Assembly: GCA_037355855.1 (NCBI GenBank)
Contig: CM074759.1
Coordinates: 1,922,001-1,986,000 of the forward strand
Source: Pseudo-nitzschia pungens
Lineage: Eukaryota; Bacillariophyta; Bacillariophyceae; Bacillariales; Bacillariaceae
Length of the DNA: 64,000 nucleotides
Direction of reading: 5' to 3'
In this document: positions 10,659 through 21,632 of the stretch, one piece after another
Position numbering within the stretch: the first letter of the stretch is position 1
Layout: each line of letters begins with the position of its first letter
The notes under the pieces: generated by a model
Told to the model about the DNA's origin: nothing
Seen by the model: the letters and a program-made list of their open reading frames with translations, nothing else
Databases searched by the model: none
Translations under genes and position numbers: made by a program

Positions 10659-12295
10659 TCACCGGCAGCAGCATTGGAAGGACATCGGAAACGGCAAGCA
10701 AGAGCTGGATTTCGGACCGTACCGTTGGTGCAGATCGAGTTCCTGGTTGCGTTGGAGGAGCAGCGTCGCGGAACGGACGTATTCGTCCTCGTTCCCGTTT
10801 TCGTTTTCGCCTTCGGTGAGTTCCGTGGTTGCCGCCCTTGCGGTTCGTTCGTCGCCGTCGTCCTCCATTTGTTTCAACGCTATTTCAACGAGCTGGTCGA
10901 TCAGATTGTCGATGCCGGCTCCACTCTTAGCCGACACGTCCATGTGAATCAATCCATTCCTCTTTTGGTAGTTTGGAGGAAAGCAATGCCAGCAAACACG
11001 CACGCGGCAAATATATATATGCAAGAGTGTGAGCTGCAACGGTGATAGTGACAGTGGCGCTTTGTCCGGGCAGAAGAGTCCCGAACCCGGCGCTTCGCGA
11101 AACGGCACGCATTGCATTGCATTGCATTCCACTGCATTGAATTGAATCAAATCAAATCAAATTGCGTTATCGAACTCACCGTGCACCACAGCTGTACCAT
11201 GTCCTTGTCGGGATGGGAATTGTCCTCGGAGCTCAGCAACGAATCCAGATACGACCCCCTGTAGACCTCGTTGTTGAGAATGGCTTCTAGATAGTTGGTG
11301 TTCGTTCCCAGATACGTCAAGAGCTCCAACCTGTTTTCTCTCCCCTGCTCGTCGTCGTTGTTGTTCTTGTTGTTGTTCTTGTCGGTGTTTTTGTTTTTGT
11401 TGTTTCTGTTGTTGGTCTTGCCATTGCCATTGCCATTGTCGCTGCTGCCGTTGCCGATGCTGTTGTTGCGGCTGTGGGGCGCTTTCGACGACGAGGACGC
11501 GTACTCGTAGCGATAGTCCCTGCCCCTCCAGTTTTTTCCCCCGAGCCCCAGGACGTTCCGCCGCTGCGCAACGATTTCCTTCCGTCGGTCGCGGAGGACT
11601 TCCTCCCGCTGCCGGCGAAACTGCCGCGCGTTGTCTCGATCCATCATGATGTCGATCTTGTTGCCCACGATGACGATCGGCAGGTGCCTCGAGCGCTCGC
11701 GGTTCGCCTTCATCCGGCGCAGGCGTTCCACGAGCTCGTGGTACCAGTTGAGAACGTGCGTGAAGGAGGTGCTCGACGAGACGTCGTAGACGAGGCACAC
11801 GGCGTCGATGTCCCTCAGAAAGTTGTCCGAAAAGGACGCCGTGAACCTCGTCTTCCCGTCGGTGTTGACGAATCGTTCCCTCCCGGGCGTGTCCCACACC
11901 TGGATGGAGATGGGCCGCCGGTCCCTCTGCGTGGGTGTCGCGCGGTGATGATGATGATTGTCATTCGCGCGGGTCTTTGCGTTGCTGCCAATCCCCAGCC
12001 CATTTCTATTTCCATTCGCGGTTCCATTCGCAGCCGCATCGTGGGTCTCCCCCTTCTTTTCTTCGTCTCGGCCAACGCGGTCGAACGACACGGATGCGGA
12101 TGCAGATGCGGATGAGGATGCGGATTCCCGCGACGATTCGTCCGGTGCTCGAGTCGAAGCAATCGTCGAGTACACGTCGGCGCCAACTGTTGGCAAGCGA
12201 CAGTCCCCGTAAAAGGTTCCCTGGAAATAGCGCCGAAGGATCGATGTCTTGCCCGCATTCTGTCCGCCCAGGAGGACGAATTTTGCTTTTTTCAT
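10659..12295 (-). CDS. Ras/Rab-like small GTPase with two large low-complexity insertions
   Basis: Exon 1 is 12295-11180 and exon 2 10961-10659 on the minus strand. The intron 10962-11179 (GTGAGT...CAAAAG) joins phase-0 ends; the product is 472 aa. G-motifs: G1 GGQNAGKTS (10-18), switch-I Thr36 in LPTVGAD, G3 DTPG (135-138), G4 NKID (212-215), G5 SAK (382-384, in exon 2). A canonical GTPase has about 20 residues between switch I and G3 and about 30 between G4 and G5. Here they are about 98 (Ser/Ala-rich, His run) and about 166 (Asn/Lys-rich). The residue after DTPG is Arg139 where Ras/Rab have the catalytic Gln, predicting weak intrinsic hydrolysis. The C-terminus CCCR could be a prenylated CCXX-type end. 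Likely a membrane-trafficking regulator; subfamily not assigned. Confidence 0.85.
10962..11179 (-). other. Intron of the Ras-like GTPase gene, with short tandem repeats
   Basis: 218 nt. The donor GTGAGT follows ...WCT; the acceptor is ACCAAAAG before AGGAATGG. It contains ATTGC and AAATC pentanucleotide repeats at about 11108-11165. It is supported by the G5 motif being restored in frame downstream. Confidence 0.8.
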
Positions 12296-13279
12296 CGTTT
12301 CTTTGTTCGTTCGTTGGTTAGTTCGTTAGCTCACTCAGCCGCGTGCTCTCACCAACGTTACAGCTCTCAGCGATGTTCGCTCCGTCGTCGTCGTCGTCGT
12401 TCTTTTCCTCTGTGCATCCGCGACGATGGAATCACAAACGCATCGCGCTCCGATCGATCCTCGTTTCTTCCGGCTCTAGTGGCATTTGCGGTACTCCGAG
12501 CGACTTGAGTTTTGGCGGTTGTCGGTCATGGAGCGAGTCGTTATCGGTTGTGTCGGGAGGCAATGTGCGAGAGAGAGAGAGAGACAATAATAAATAATAT
12601 CGACATCGGGCGTGTTGGGTTGTTTGGCGATATCGGTCGGATCAGCAAGAGTGGCGAGAGGGAACGAATGACAAGGGCGCAGTGCGCGTCAACAAGACGG
12701 GAATCAATCACCGACATCGACATTCGACATCGACATCGAAGATCGCAACGTCTTGGTGCTTTCGTCAAAGCACAAAAAAACTCGGAGGAAATTCGAAATC
12801 GCGCGGTAAAAAAAAATACCAAGAAGTATAAAAATTTTAATTAAAAATTCTTGCCGCTTCCGTACCGGTACGGTAGATTTCCTTCGGTGGAGTGGGGGTT
12901 CTCCTTCCCGCAGCGCTCTCCCCGCAAATCGCAAACCGCAAACCGCTGTGCGAGCGCATCACATCGTTCACCAGTAAGTTACTGTACTCGTACGTTAAGA
13001 CTTAGTTCACCTCGGAATCAAAATCGCTCGTCCGCAAAACAAAAACCGTCGGCCCTCTTGTCGAGTCTTGGCACGCTTGCCGCAAGTGACAGCTAACTAA
13101 GGTTACCATCCCATCCAACCAGGATCCATTCGTTTCCGCAACGACTCTTGCCATACGCCACCGCATCCATCCCGTAACTTACGGTAATTACCGACCTCTG
13201 TCTGCTCTTTTGACATCACCGAATCACGGACAACAATCCCATCCATCCATTCATCCATCCATCCATTCATCCATCCACC
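12296..13279. other. Shared upstream region of two divergent genes
   Basis: Lies between the starts of the GTPase gene (-) and the PSMG4-like gene (+). It contains a GA run (about 12568-12586) and repeated CGACATCGACATTCGACATCG near 12714-12740. The ATCC microsatellite abuts the PSMG4-like ATG. It probably holds both promoters. No additional gene is supported. Confidence 0.55.
13236..13278. repeat. (ATCC)n tract directly upstream of the PSMG4-like start codon
   Basis: ATCC/ATTC tetranucleotides run up to CCACC just before the ATG at 13280. A second ATCC tract follows the stop codon (13987-14013). Confidence 0.9.
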
Positions 13280-13945
13280 ATGTCGACATCCTTGCCACAG
13301 CCGGCAACACCAACGCCAACACCAACATCGACAGCACCGCCCGCGGTCGAGCCTCTCTGTCTCGAGGATCCCGTCCTCCGAACCATCCCGTTCGGACTGG
13401 CCCTCCCGTCGTCCCTGAGTTCGTTCCACAACCCCAACGACATTGTCGGATCCATCGTCGTGATGGGAAAAAAATCCGCCATGGTGTGGGTGGGATGGGG
13501 CCTGCTGGACAAGAACGCGGACGCGGACGCAAACGCAAACGCAAACGCAGCGGCTTCCGGAGAGACGCCCGCCAACCAACGGGGGTTCGGAACGGGAACA
13601 CCTTCCATGGGACAACTCGTCGTGGCCATGCCCCGGACCGACTATCGGGGCGCCTTTTCCGCGGCGTCGTCATCGTCGGCGTCCATGGAGGCATCCTGCT
13701 CGCAGCTGGTGGGGAGCGCGTCCTCCGAGGACCAGATGCTGGCCAACCAGATGGCGTCCCGGCTGAGCTGCCGGTCGGGGATGGCGATCTACGTGTCGTG
13801 CCAGCTCTCGTCGGGGGTCGGTGGGAGCGGGAGCAGCGGTGGCATGGGAACCGGACACGAGGCGGATCTGCTGTCGCAACGCGCCGCGGCGCTGGCGGAG
13901 CGGGAGGTTTGGAGGATTCTGCAACGCGAGCGGGAGCGCGTTTGA
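13280..13945 (+). CDS. PSMG4: Proteasome assembly chaperone 4-like protein
   Basis: A single 221-aa frame; ATG in the context CCACCATGT. After a Pro/Thr-rich N-terminus the protein follows the PSMG4 (PAC4) pattern: a beta-strand pair around VGSIVVMGKKSAMVWVGWG (about residues 54-74), SMGQLVVAMPRTDY (about 109-122), LANQMASRLSCRSGMAIYVSCQL (about 154-176), and a C-terminal helix ending WRILQRERERV. In PSMG4 this is the small fold that, with PAC3, guides assembly of the 20S alpha ring in the cytosol. It is longer than human PSMG4 (about 123 aa) because of Ala/Asn and Ser/Gly insertions. The assignment rests on motif order and is not certain. Confidence 0.7.
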   Translation: MSTSLPQPATPTPTPTSTAPPAVEPLCLEDPVLRTIPFGLALPSSLSSFHNPNDIVGSIVVMGKKSAMVWVGWGLLDKNADADANANANAAASGETPANQRGFGTGTPSMGQLVVAMPRTDYRGAFSAASSSSASMEASCSQLVGSASSEDQMLANQMASRLSCRSGMAIYVSCQLSSGVGGSGSSGGMGTGHEADLLSQRAAALAEREVWRILQRERERV

Positions 13946-15392
13946 TCGAATCGAATCGAGGGAAAGCGTCCCCGCGCAAGCCGCGGATCCATCCATCCAT
14001 CCATCCATTCATCGGTTGCTCCGTCCGTTTGTCTTTCCGGGAATGCGAGATCCGAGAGCGAGGAACGAACCGGGGCGCGAACTGCGACGACGACGGAAAG
14101 CACGAAATAAGTAATGAGTATGAAACGAGAGAAACCATCCGGGACGGGAATCCGAAAACGAATTCGATGGCCGTGTTTGGATCGCCGAGTGCGCGCTGGC
14201 TTTGGTTGCGAGTAGCACCGCCGGGCTGGCAACCACGTGCACAGAAGGAACCAAAAACATCGTTGGTTTTTGTCTCGAGATATGCGAAGCACGCAACGAT
14301 GATTGGATTGGATTGGATTGAATACGATTGGATAAACAATCCGTGTCAATGACAGCGATGCTGCAATGACCGGTCAGGAGATGCTGCTACACAGAGGTGT
14401 GTGAAAACCACACTTTTTTGAACGGTTGAACAACAACAACAACAACAACAACAACCAGCCTGCTTCGTTCCAGAGCACCGGAGGTTGTTGGGATGCGTGG
14501 AGAACGAGACGATTCATTGGTGGCAATAATTTGTAACTAGTACACGTATGATTTTCTTCGAAACACAAAATGATCGTGTTCGACGGCTTCTTCGTACTAG
14601 TACCTACTCTAAGTGCGAAATAACTTTGAGAGGATTGCTTTTGTTTGCTTCTTCTGGGTCTACAGTATTACCGCAGAAACTTACATAGAGCGTACGGCAC
14701 TTGTATTACAACAGATAATTACTTCGTACTTGGTAATTCAGTATCATGTTGTTGCAAGCAGTGACATAAACAATATCTCACAACTCCACACTCGGTTTGC
14801 ATTTTGTTGTCCGGAACAATCTTGCTTCGTACCGTATGTACGGTACACAACAGAAAAAATAAATACTACGAGTACTTACATACTAGCGGTAAGATCGTAC
14901 CGTACAGTACGGTCGTAGGAATGAAACGTATGGTACCGTACGTATGTTTTGCTCTCAAAATGCAGAATAGAATGCAGGATGGACACTGCACAATGCACGC
15001 AACATCGGGGGGAGATGGTGACCAAGGACAGACCGGTTCACACACAGCCATCGAAGAAAAAAAAACGGAGGGCAGAAAAACTCGGCACACACACACACAC
15101 ACAGGATCTGACCACGACCGCACCAAACAATTGCAATCGCGGGAAGAAGAAAAAGATGCACGTTCAATCATCATCTCAACAAAACGAACAAGCCTTTCTT
15201 TGCCCCGAAACGTCCTCCATTCTTTCTCGTCGTTCGATACCGATTCATTCCACCGGCGTATTGTCACATTCGGTCGAGGACTCTTCGAACTAGCCACCAA
15301 TCCGAAATTGTCACCGCATGTACTGGAAGGAAAGTGTAGACAGGAACGAATAGAACGCAACGCAACGCAACGCAACGCAACAAACAACCACC
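13946..15392. other. Intergenic, rich in short tandem repeats
   Basis: Contains the (ATCC)n tract 13987-14013, TTGGA repeats near 14303-14320, (AAC)n at about 14429-14455, several GTACCGTACG-type palindromic pieces at about 14826-14945, (AC)n at about 15090-15105, and (CGCAA)n at 15354-15380 just before the NOG1 start. No gene supported. The last 300 bp are presumably the NOG1 promoter/5' UTR. Confidence 0.6.
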
Positions 15393-17653
15393 ATGCCCGT
15401 CTACAACTTTAAGAAAATGAGTCCGGTGCCGGCGGCGCCGGACTTGATCGACATTGTTCTCATGAGAACGCAGCGTCGCACCCCAACTATTATCCACCCC
15501 GGCTACAAGATTACGAGAATCCGTTCCTTCTAGTGAGTAGTCTCTTGCATCGGCGCACGCGCATTGAATTTTGCATCTGCTGTCGAATCGAATCGAATGG
15601 AATCGAATCGGCACGGCACCCTAACGACAGCACCTTTTTCTCTCGCTCGTTTTCGCAAAACCGCAGCATGAGGAAGATCAAATTTACTCAACAAACCATT
15701 TCCGAGAGATTGACCACCATCCTGACCGACTTTCCGAGGCTCAACGACATCCATCCCTTCTATGCCGATCTCTGCAACACTTTGTACGACAGGGATCACT
15801 ACAAACTCGCCCTGGGACAACTCAACACGGCTCGTTCGCTCGTCGATCAGATCGCCCGGGACATGATCCGGATGGTCAAGTACGCCGATTCCGCGTACCG
15901 TTGCAAGTGCCTCAAGCGAGCGGCGCTGGGACGAATGTGCACCGTCCTGAAGCGACAAAAGGCGTCGCTGGCGTATCTGGAGGAAGTCCGGAAGCATCTT
16001 TCTCGCCTCCCCGCGTTGGATCCGAACACCCGAACGATCCTCATGTGCGGCCTGCCCAACGTGGGAAAGTCGAGTTTCATGAACAAAATCACCCGTGGCA
16101 ACGTCGACGTCCAGCCGTACGCCTTTACCACCAAATCGTTGTTTGTCGGCCACTGCGATTACAAGTACCTGCGCTGGCAGGTGATCGATACGCCGGGAAT
16201 CTTGGATCACTCCCTGGAAGAGAGAAACACCATCGAGATGCAAGCCATTATCGCTCTTGCTCACTTGACCTGCAGCGTCTTGTACTTTTGTGACATTTCC
16301 GAGCACTGTGGGTACACCATCGAGCAACAGTGCTCTCTGTTCCGCAGCATCAAACCCCTGTTTGCAAACAAACAGCTCATCCTCGTCGTCAACAAGGTCG
16401 ACGAACAGCCCTGGGAGACACTCGATCCGGAAAAGAAAGAAATGATCGAAGCCCTGGCCAAGGACGCGAACTGTTCTCTCATGACCATGTCGAACAAATC
16501 GGAACACGGGGTTTCCGAGGTCAAGGCCTCGGCCTGCGAAAAACTCCTGGCGTCGCGGGTGGATGCCCGGGTCTCGGGCAAGAAGATCGAGGGCGTGATG
16601 AACCGGCTGCAGGTCTTCCATCCCACTCCTCGTGACAACGTGGACCGCGGTGCCAACATTCCGGACTCCGTGAAGGACGCCATTGCCGAGGGCAAGGTCG
16701 GTTCGATCGATCACAAACCAAAGCGATCTCGAACGGGATACGCGCCGACCAAGGGCGACGCTGCCGATGGCTCGGACGATGCCGAGATGGACGGATCGTA
16801 CCGAAAGACCGCGCGCGATCTCATGTGGGAGAACGGTGGACCGGGAGTCTGGGCTCCCGACTACCGCGAACAATACGAGCTCAAGGTGGACGAGTGGAAA
16901 TTCGACGCGATCCCCGAAATCATCGACGGAAAGAATATTGCCGATTACATCGACCCCGGCATCGAGAAGAAGCTCGCCGAACTCGAGATGGAAGAGGAGC
17001 AACTCCTCAAGGAGCTCGAGGCTCAACGAATGGGAGAGGAGCCCGAATCCGATCTGGACAGCGAGGAGGAAGCCGCCGTGGACGCTATTCGGGACCGCAA
17101 AAAGATCATGCGAAAGATGTCTCAGGTGAACCGAAGCGAGAACAAACCCGTCGTTCCACGCACCGCCAGAGGAAGAGCCAAAGACATGCACCAGCCCGGA
17201 GACCGCAACGAGGACGTCGTCAAGGCCAAGATGGACAGGCTCGGTGTCGATGCCACCAAGATGATCGAGAGAGGTCGATCCCTGGACCGAGAGCGCGGTC
17301 GCAAACGCGAACGATCGAGCAGGCGCGGCGTTCGCGACGAAGACATGATGAAATCCGACGACGACATGGAGGACGCAACAATGAGCAAAACACAGGCCAA
17401 GAAGAAGAAGAGATCGAAGAGCGAGGCCGCGCGACGCGAAGCGAGCGTCACGAGGGGTCACTCGAAGCCCCGCGATCCTTCTCAGAGTGGTCTCTATTCC
17501 GATGCCGCGGTCAAGGCAGCCAAGAAATTAGAGCGACAAGGCCGCAAGGGCTGGATGGGAGGCGCCGGAGAGGGCGACAACCGCAAGTCGGAGCATCTCG
17601 TCAAATGGATGAATACTGGGAAGAAGCGCATGGGAACCCACTACTGCCGATAA
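15393..17653 (+). CDS. NOG1: Nucleolar GTP-binding protein 1 (60S ribosome biogenesis)
   Basis: Exon 1 is 15393-15532; the intron 15533-15666 (GTGAGT...CCGCAG, 134 nt) splits the Tyr codon of ...[15 protein letters not shown]; exon 2 is 15667-17653. The product is 708 aa. The N-terminus [13 protein letters not shown] and the blocks [18 protein letters not shown] and [11 protein letters not shown] are hallmarks of NOG1 (GTPBP4). GTPase motifs: GLPNVGKSS (175-182), [12 protein letters not shown] as switch I, DTPG (221-224) and NKVD (289-292). The downstream NIADYID motif and a basic C-terminal region are also typical. NOG1 binds pre-60S particles in the nucleolus and is released late in maturation. 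Length is close to animal homologues (about 630-650 aa) plus a longer charged tail. Identification is secure. Confidence 0.97.
15533..15666 (+). other. NOG1 intron
   Basis: 134 nt with GTGAGT donor and CAAAACCGCAG acceptor. Removal rebuilds TTC-TAC-ATG (F-Y-M), exactly the conserved NOG1 sequence, so both sites are well supported. Confidence 0.95.
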
Positions 17654-17799
17654 TCGCAGTGATAGAACAAATGCCAATATCACTTGTTTGTGACGATAAT
17701 CTCTTAAACGTTATGGAAAATATTATAATGATTATAATAAAATTTGTATTCTATTTATTTCTATCGTTTGACAGCTGCAACACCAATCGTCGCCCAACG

Positions 17800-19324
17800 T
17801 CATTCTGCTGGCGTCAACCGAATCATACCGTGCGGTGGTCGTGTTTTGCTGTTGCTGGAGGCGGACCGAGCGAATGGATGATAGACTTCAGTGATGCGAA
17901 CGGGTATATCCAATCGCATCAGTGCTGCATTCACCGTTACGGCTACCCGGTGCAGGGTGTAATAATCCAAAAATGGATCGATCACCACCGATGCACTTTT
18001 GCCACCGTTCGATAGATCAAACACAGAATTCCACAGCGTCCTGTACAACTGGAACGGTGACCCGAGGCTCTGGACGGTCCAGTCCGTGGATTGGTCGTGG
18101 GCGGGGTTCGGATCCGCCGGATTGTTCTCTGCATCCCACCACGACTGGCAATCTTCCAGGAGCTGCAAACGATCTTGATCGGTGGTTCGAGCGCGTTCGG
18201 GCGTGGCATCCATTGCCTGGAAGAGAACGTCGAGCTTGCCCCGTATCGTGTCGAGATCGGTGATTTCGTCGACCGAGGTTTGCTTCTTCGCCCTCACGGT
18301 GATGCCCACCGTCGGAAAGGGGCTGTGCCACTGCGGGGACCACATTCGTGGCGAATGCTTGAACTTGGGATGGAACAAATCCAATCCAAGTTCCAGGTTG
18401 CTGGGAAGCAAGGGTCTCGAGATTTGAACGGCTTCCAGCATTGTCACCATTGTGTCGTAGCTCCATAGAGATTGCGAGTTGGGAAAGACAATCAATTTTG
18501 CGGAGTTTCGAGACGCCGATGCCTTTGGCGTTGCAGAAGCTTCTGCTTCGAGTACTTCTGCGATTCTGTCCCAGAGAAACGCCAAGCTTTGTGCCGTAGA
18601 ATCGCAAGAGGATGCAACCAGCAAGTCGTTGATGCTATCGTATTGAACGTGTGTGATCCGTTGTTGATCGATGCCTTCTACCATTTCATGCGGATTGCTG
18701 TCGGAAGAAGACTCGCCATCGCCATCGCCATCGTCCCCGGTCCAAATAATATCCGTGTTTACCACCCAACGGAGCGTTTCTTCTTCTATTTCCTCATCCG
18801 TCAGTCTCGAGGCCGATTTCGGATTGTAGCCCAGGAATTTTTCGAGCGCCTGGCGTTTTTCCTCCGATTGCGAAATAATCCATGGATCGTCGTTGTTGTC
18901 GGTGTTCTCGCGAGGAGATACATTGCTGTTCAAGAACGATTTTTTCAGTCGTTCCTCGATCTCATTCGACCGTTCGCAATCATCAAAGTACATGGAGACG
19001 GTAGCCCCGATTGGAGCTCGTCGTTGGCGAGAGAGTTTGCCTCTCGATGTTGCCGTTGTTGTTTTCGGTCCGTTCCAAAACTGCACGTGAAGAAATAGCA
19101 CGCCGACATCAAGCATGTCAGGGTATTGTTAGCGCGGTGTAGAAAAAATAGGAGCATTGGATTTGATGCCAACGACAAAACCATCGGCATGTTCGACAAA
19201 CCTTCCGATCGAACACGAAACTCACCTGATGAGGAACAAGCGCCATCACCGCCGTTGGAAGAACGAAACAAAGCAGTGCCAATGGTCTAGTCATGGTCCT
19301 TTTGTACATGGTTGTGGTTTTCAT
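17800..19324 (-). CDS. DUF1415-like protein with N-terminal signal peptide
   Basis: Exon 1 is 19324-19226 and exon 2 19080-17800; the intron 19081-19225 (GTGAGT...ACGTGCAG, 145 nt) is phase 0. The spliced protein is about 459 aa. The chosen Met (19324) begins MKTTTMYKRTM followed by a hydrophobic stretch LALLCFVLPTAVMA, a credible signal peptide (possibly for plastid or ER entry). An in-frame Met 23 codons upstream is possible but would bury the signal. The motif LDLFHPKF...SPFPTVGI (about residues 266-291) resembles the FHPxF...RSPYPT signature of DUF1415 proteins, whose function is unknown; the remainder is divergent. It is a neighbour of NOG1, convergent, with 146 bp between stop codons. 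Confidence 0.65.
19081..19225 (-). other. Intron of the DUF1415-like gene
   Basis: 145 nt; the donor CAG/GTGAGT follows ...VPHQ and the acceptor TTCACGTGCAG precedes TTTTGG. Both ends are phase 0 and join the signal peptide to the body. Confidence 0.75.
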
Positions 19325-21632
19325 AGCTTCGTTTATTGTGTTTCTGCAGAATTCTGCGACACCATCTGTCTGGTTGTTTTCGGAAGTCATCACCGATTCG
19401 GTACTATGAGTACCGGTACGAGCACGAGCACAGTTTGTACGATTGATTCATTCAATCACAGGACGGTTGGCAACCCGAAATCGTCCGAGACGGGATGTTG
19501 TCGGTCTGCGAATTTTCCTGAGACGATTTTGGGAAAGAATGCTGTTGATTCACGATCGACTAGGGACTAAATCGTTCCAAAGACGGTTTTTGAGGAACTC
19601 GTTCGACCGCTTCTGTTATTCGCGCGCTTGGTTGACGCCATAGTTCTTTCTGTTGAAGCAGTTTTTTCTTTTTCCCGTTTTTTATTTGCTGTTTGTTCTT
19701 CAGAATTTGAAACGTGTCAACCACCAATCAAATTCATTGTGACAACGCAAGGCGAAGAATTTTCCAGGAACCGGGAGTTTTCGCTCTGGAAGTTAGTGCG
19801 TTGCCGGTTATGGTAAGACCTTAGTGATGTGTTTGAAACTTTTGCTTGGAAACTGGTAGTAAGTTAGGTCGTAAGTTACTCGTATTTTCATTGACCATCC
19901 TCAAGCAGATGGCAATCGTGTCAACCAGTCGCTAAAAGTTTGTAGATGACTTTCTTCTACCGGTAAGTTAGGGTAAGGTTAAGCTTATGTTGGCAACAAG
20001 AGAAAAGCTGGCAAGAAAAGATGACGATAAAAATACACGCAGCACGAGAACATTTGAACCTTCCTTCATACGGTAATCTTATTAGTACCTACAGAGATGA
20101 CAATTGATTTCGTATGGTTTTCATCATGCTGGTGAGGATGGACACTATGTTGCACATGCACCATGTAGTAGTAGTAGTCTATGATAGTCCTTTGCAAACA
20201 AAAACCAAGATCTCTGAAAAAAGGGCAAGAGCAACAATATTGTTTTCGCAATCAGCATTGTCCATCCATGACACCTCTGCTTGGAGGAAGTTCAAGAGTA
20301 GTAGTAGTCGTAAAACTTTCAACATGCAAAACTGCGTGCTGATCAACCTGAACCACTCCACAAATTGAACCACAGCAAGAGATGAATTGGAAAAGCAAAT
20401 TTAGAATGAACAAAACGGAATCATCTACCTCTGCACATCAGTATTTTTTAGTTGAACTTTGTTTCGTTTGGAATGGATAGGGCAAAGGACTGGTTGATTT
20501 TGTGAAGTGTTGTCGACTTTTGTTGTACCTAATTTAAAACGGTTACTACAATTGTGCAAATGTATTGTAGTAAGGTTACGGTACATTCCAATCGACACTG
20601 TACTGGGAACATAATGTAACCTTACTTCGTACAAGTAAGATCACCGTACGTACGGTAGGAATGAAACTACAAAAAAAATAAGAAGTTTGTGATGTCCTTA
20701 CTTGCATTTTCCTATTAGCTCTATCTCTAATGACTCTACGCGAGATTTACTAACGTACGAAGTAACTTACTTTTTTCCCAGACTGAGCTGGAAATCGAGT
20801 GTGCCTCGCTCATGTACTCCGCTGGTTGTGCATTCCATCACCGCTCTCTTCGCGGTTCGACACACTCTGTTCTTCGTTTTGAATGGTGAGATTTGATTGG
20901 ATAAAATTAACAGCTGGTTTCCGATTGTCCATTGTAGGGCTTTAGTAAATTTGGAAGTGTACTTTTACTAGTACCACTCCCCAGAAACAGTCGAGAAACG
21001 ACCATCGCGTCGGAAAAGCGTTAATGTGAGGAAACTCGGGGTGGTCTGAAACATAAAAAAAACAAAAACGATTTGGCCTCGTTTCTTCTGGAAAGGGTTC
21101 CTTCTCGACTCACTTAAACAGCCAGGTAAGGAAATCGTAAGACTATGGGGCAGCATTAGACCCCGATGTAGCAACAAAGATGGTCAAGGACCTATGCATT
21201 GACCCAGCCGTTCTTTGTCATGCCAAGACCCGATACCCCTTGTGCGTTGTCCGTCTAAGAGACAAATATTGTCCGATTTCGTTTGGAACGACATCATCGG
21301 CTATTTTTTTGGCGGGAGACGGTTACCGTCGTGTTTTGGCCCTTGTGTGCTTCCTCGACCAACAGTTGGTGTAAGGATTCCTTAAAGCTTCCGTGGCAGG
21401 GGTTTTGTTACCGCACCATATCTCTCTTGAGTGGATAATTCCGTTTGTTCCCGTTCGTTCGTTCAAGAAATCAATCGATCTCTCAATATGAGAAACTCAC
21501 TTTTCTTGCTTTACCGATTTCTGATTGCTATTCTTTCGAAATCCCCCTGGCCCGCTTTCAAACCCAGCAGACTTGTTCGCAAGAATAATAGGTGGCCGGA
21601 AGATAAAGCCTGTTCCAAACTCTCAACCAACC
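19325..21632. other. Intergenic, no gene recognised
   Basis: About 2.3 kb. Short open frames of up to about 90 codons occur on both strands without recognisable motifs. Recurring small motifs are (G)GTAAGTTA/TAAGGTTA and GTACGTACGGTA at about 19850-20660. The 3' end is the upstream region of the MYB gene and contains CCAACCATG context at its start. Confidence 0.5.

Noticed and set aside
13251..14339. 362-codon minus-strand and 380-codon plus-strand frames over the PSMG4-like gene
   Set aside because: GC-rich shadows of the PSMG4-like coding frame; they have Arg/Pro/Ser composition and no domain.
14866..15387. 173-codon minus-strand frame upstream of NOG1
   Set aside because: Starts in the CGCAA repeat and includes a translated AC repeat; no domain.
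15530..17461. 643-codon minus-strand frame opposite NOG1
   Set aside because: Antisense shadow of a highly conserved gene; codon bias of NOG1 leaves few stops on the other strand.
16825..18015. 396-codon plus-strand frame overlapping the NOG1 3' half
   Set aside because: Arg/Gly/Gln-rich frame shift of NOG1; the NOG1 frame itself has conserved motifs to its end.
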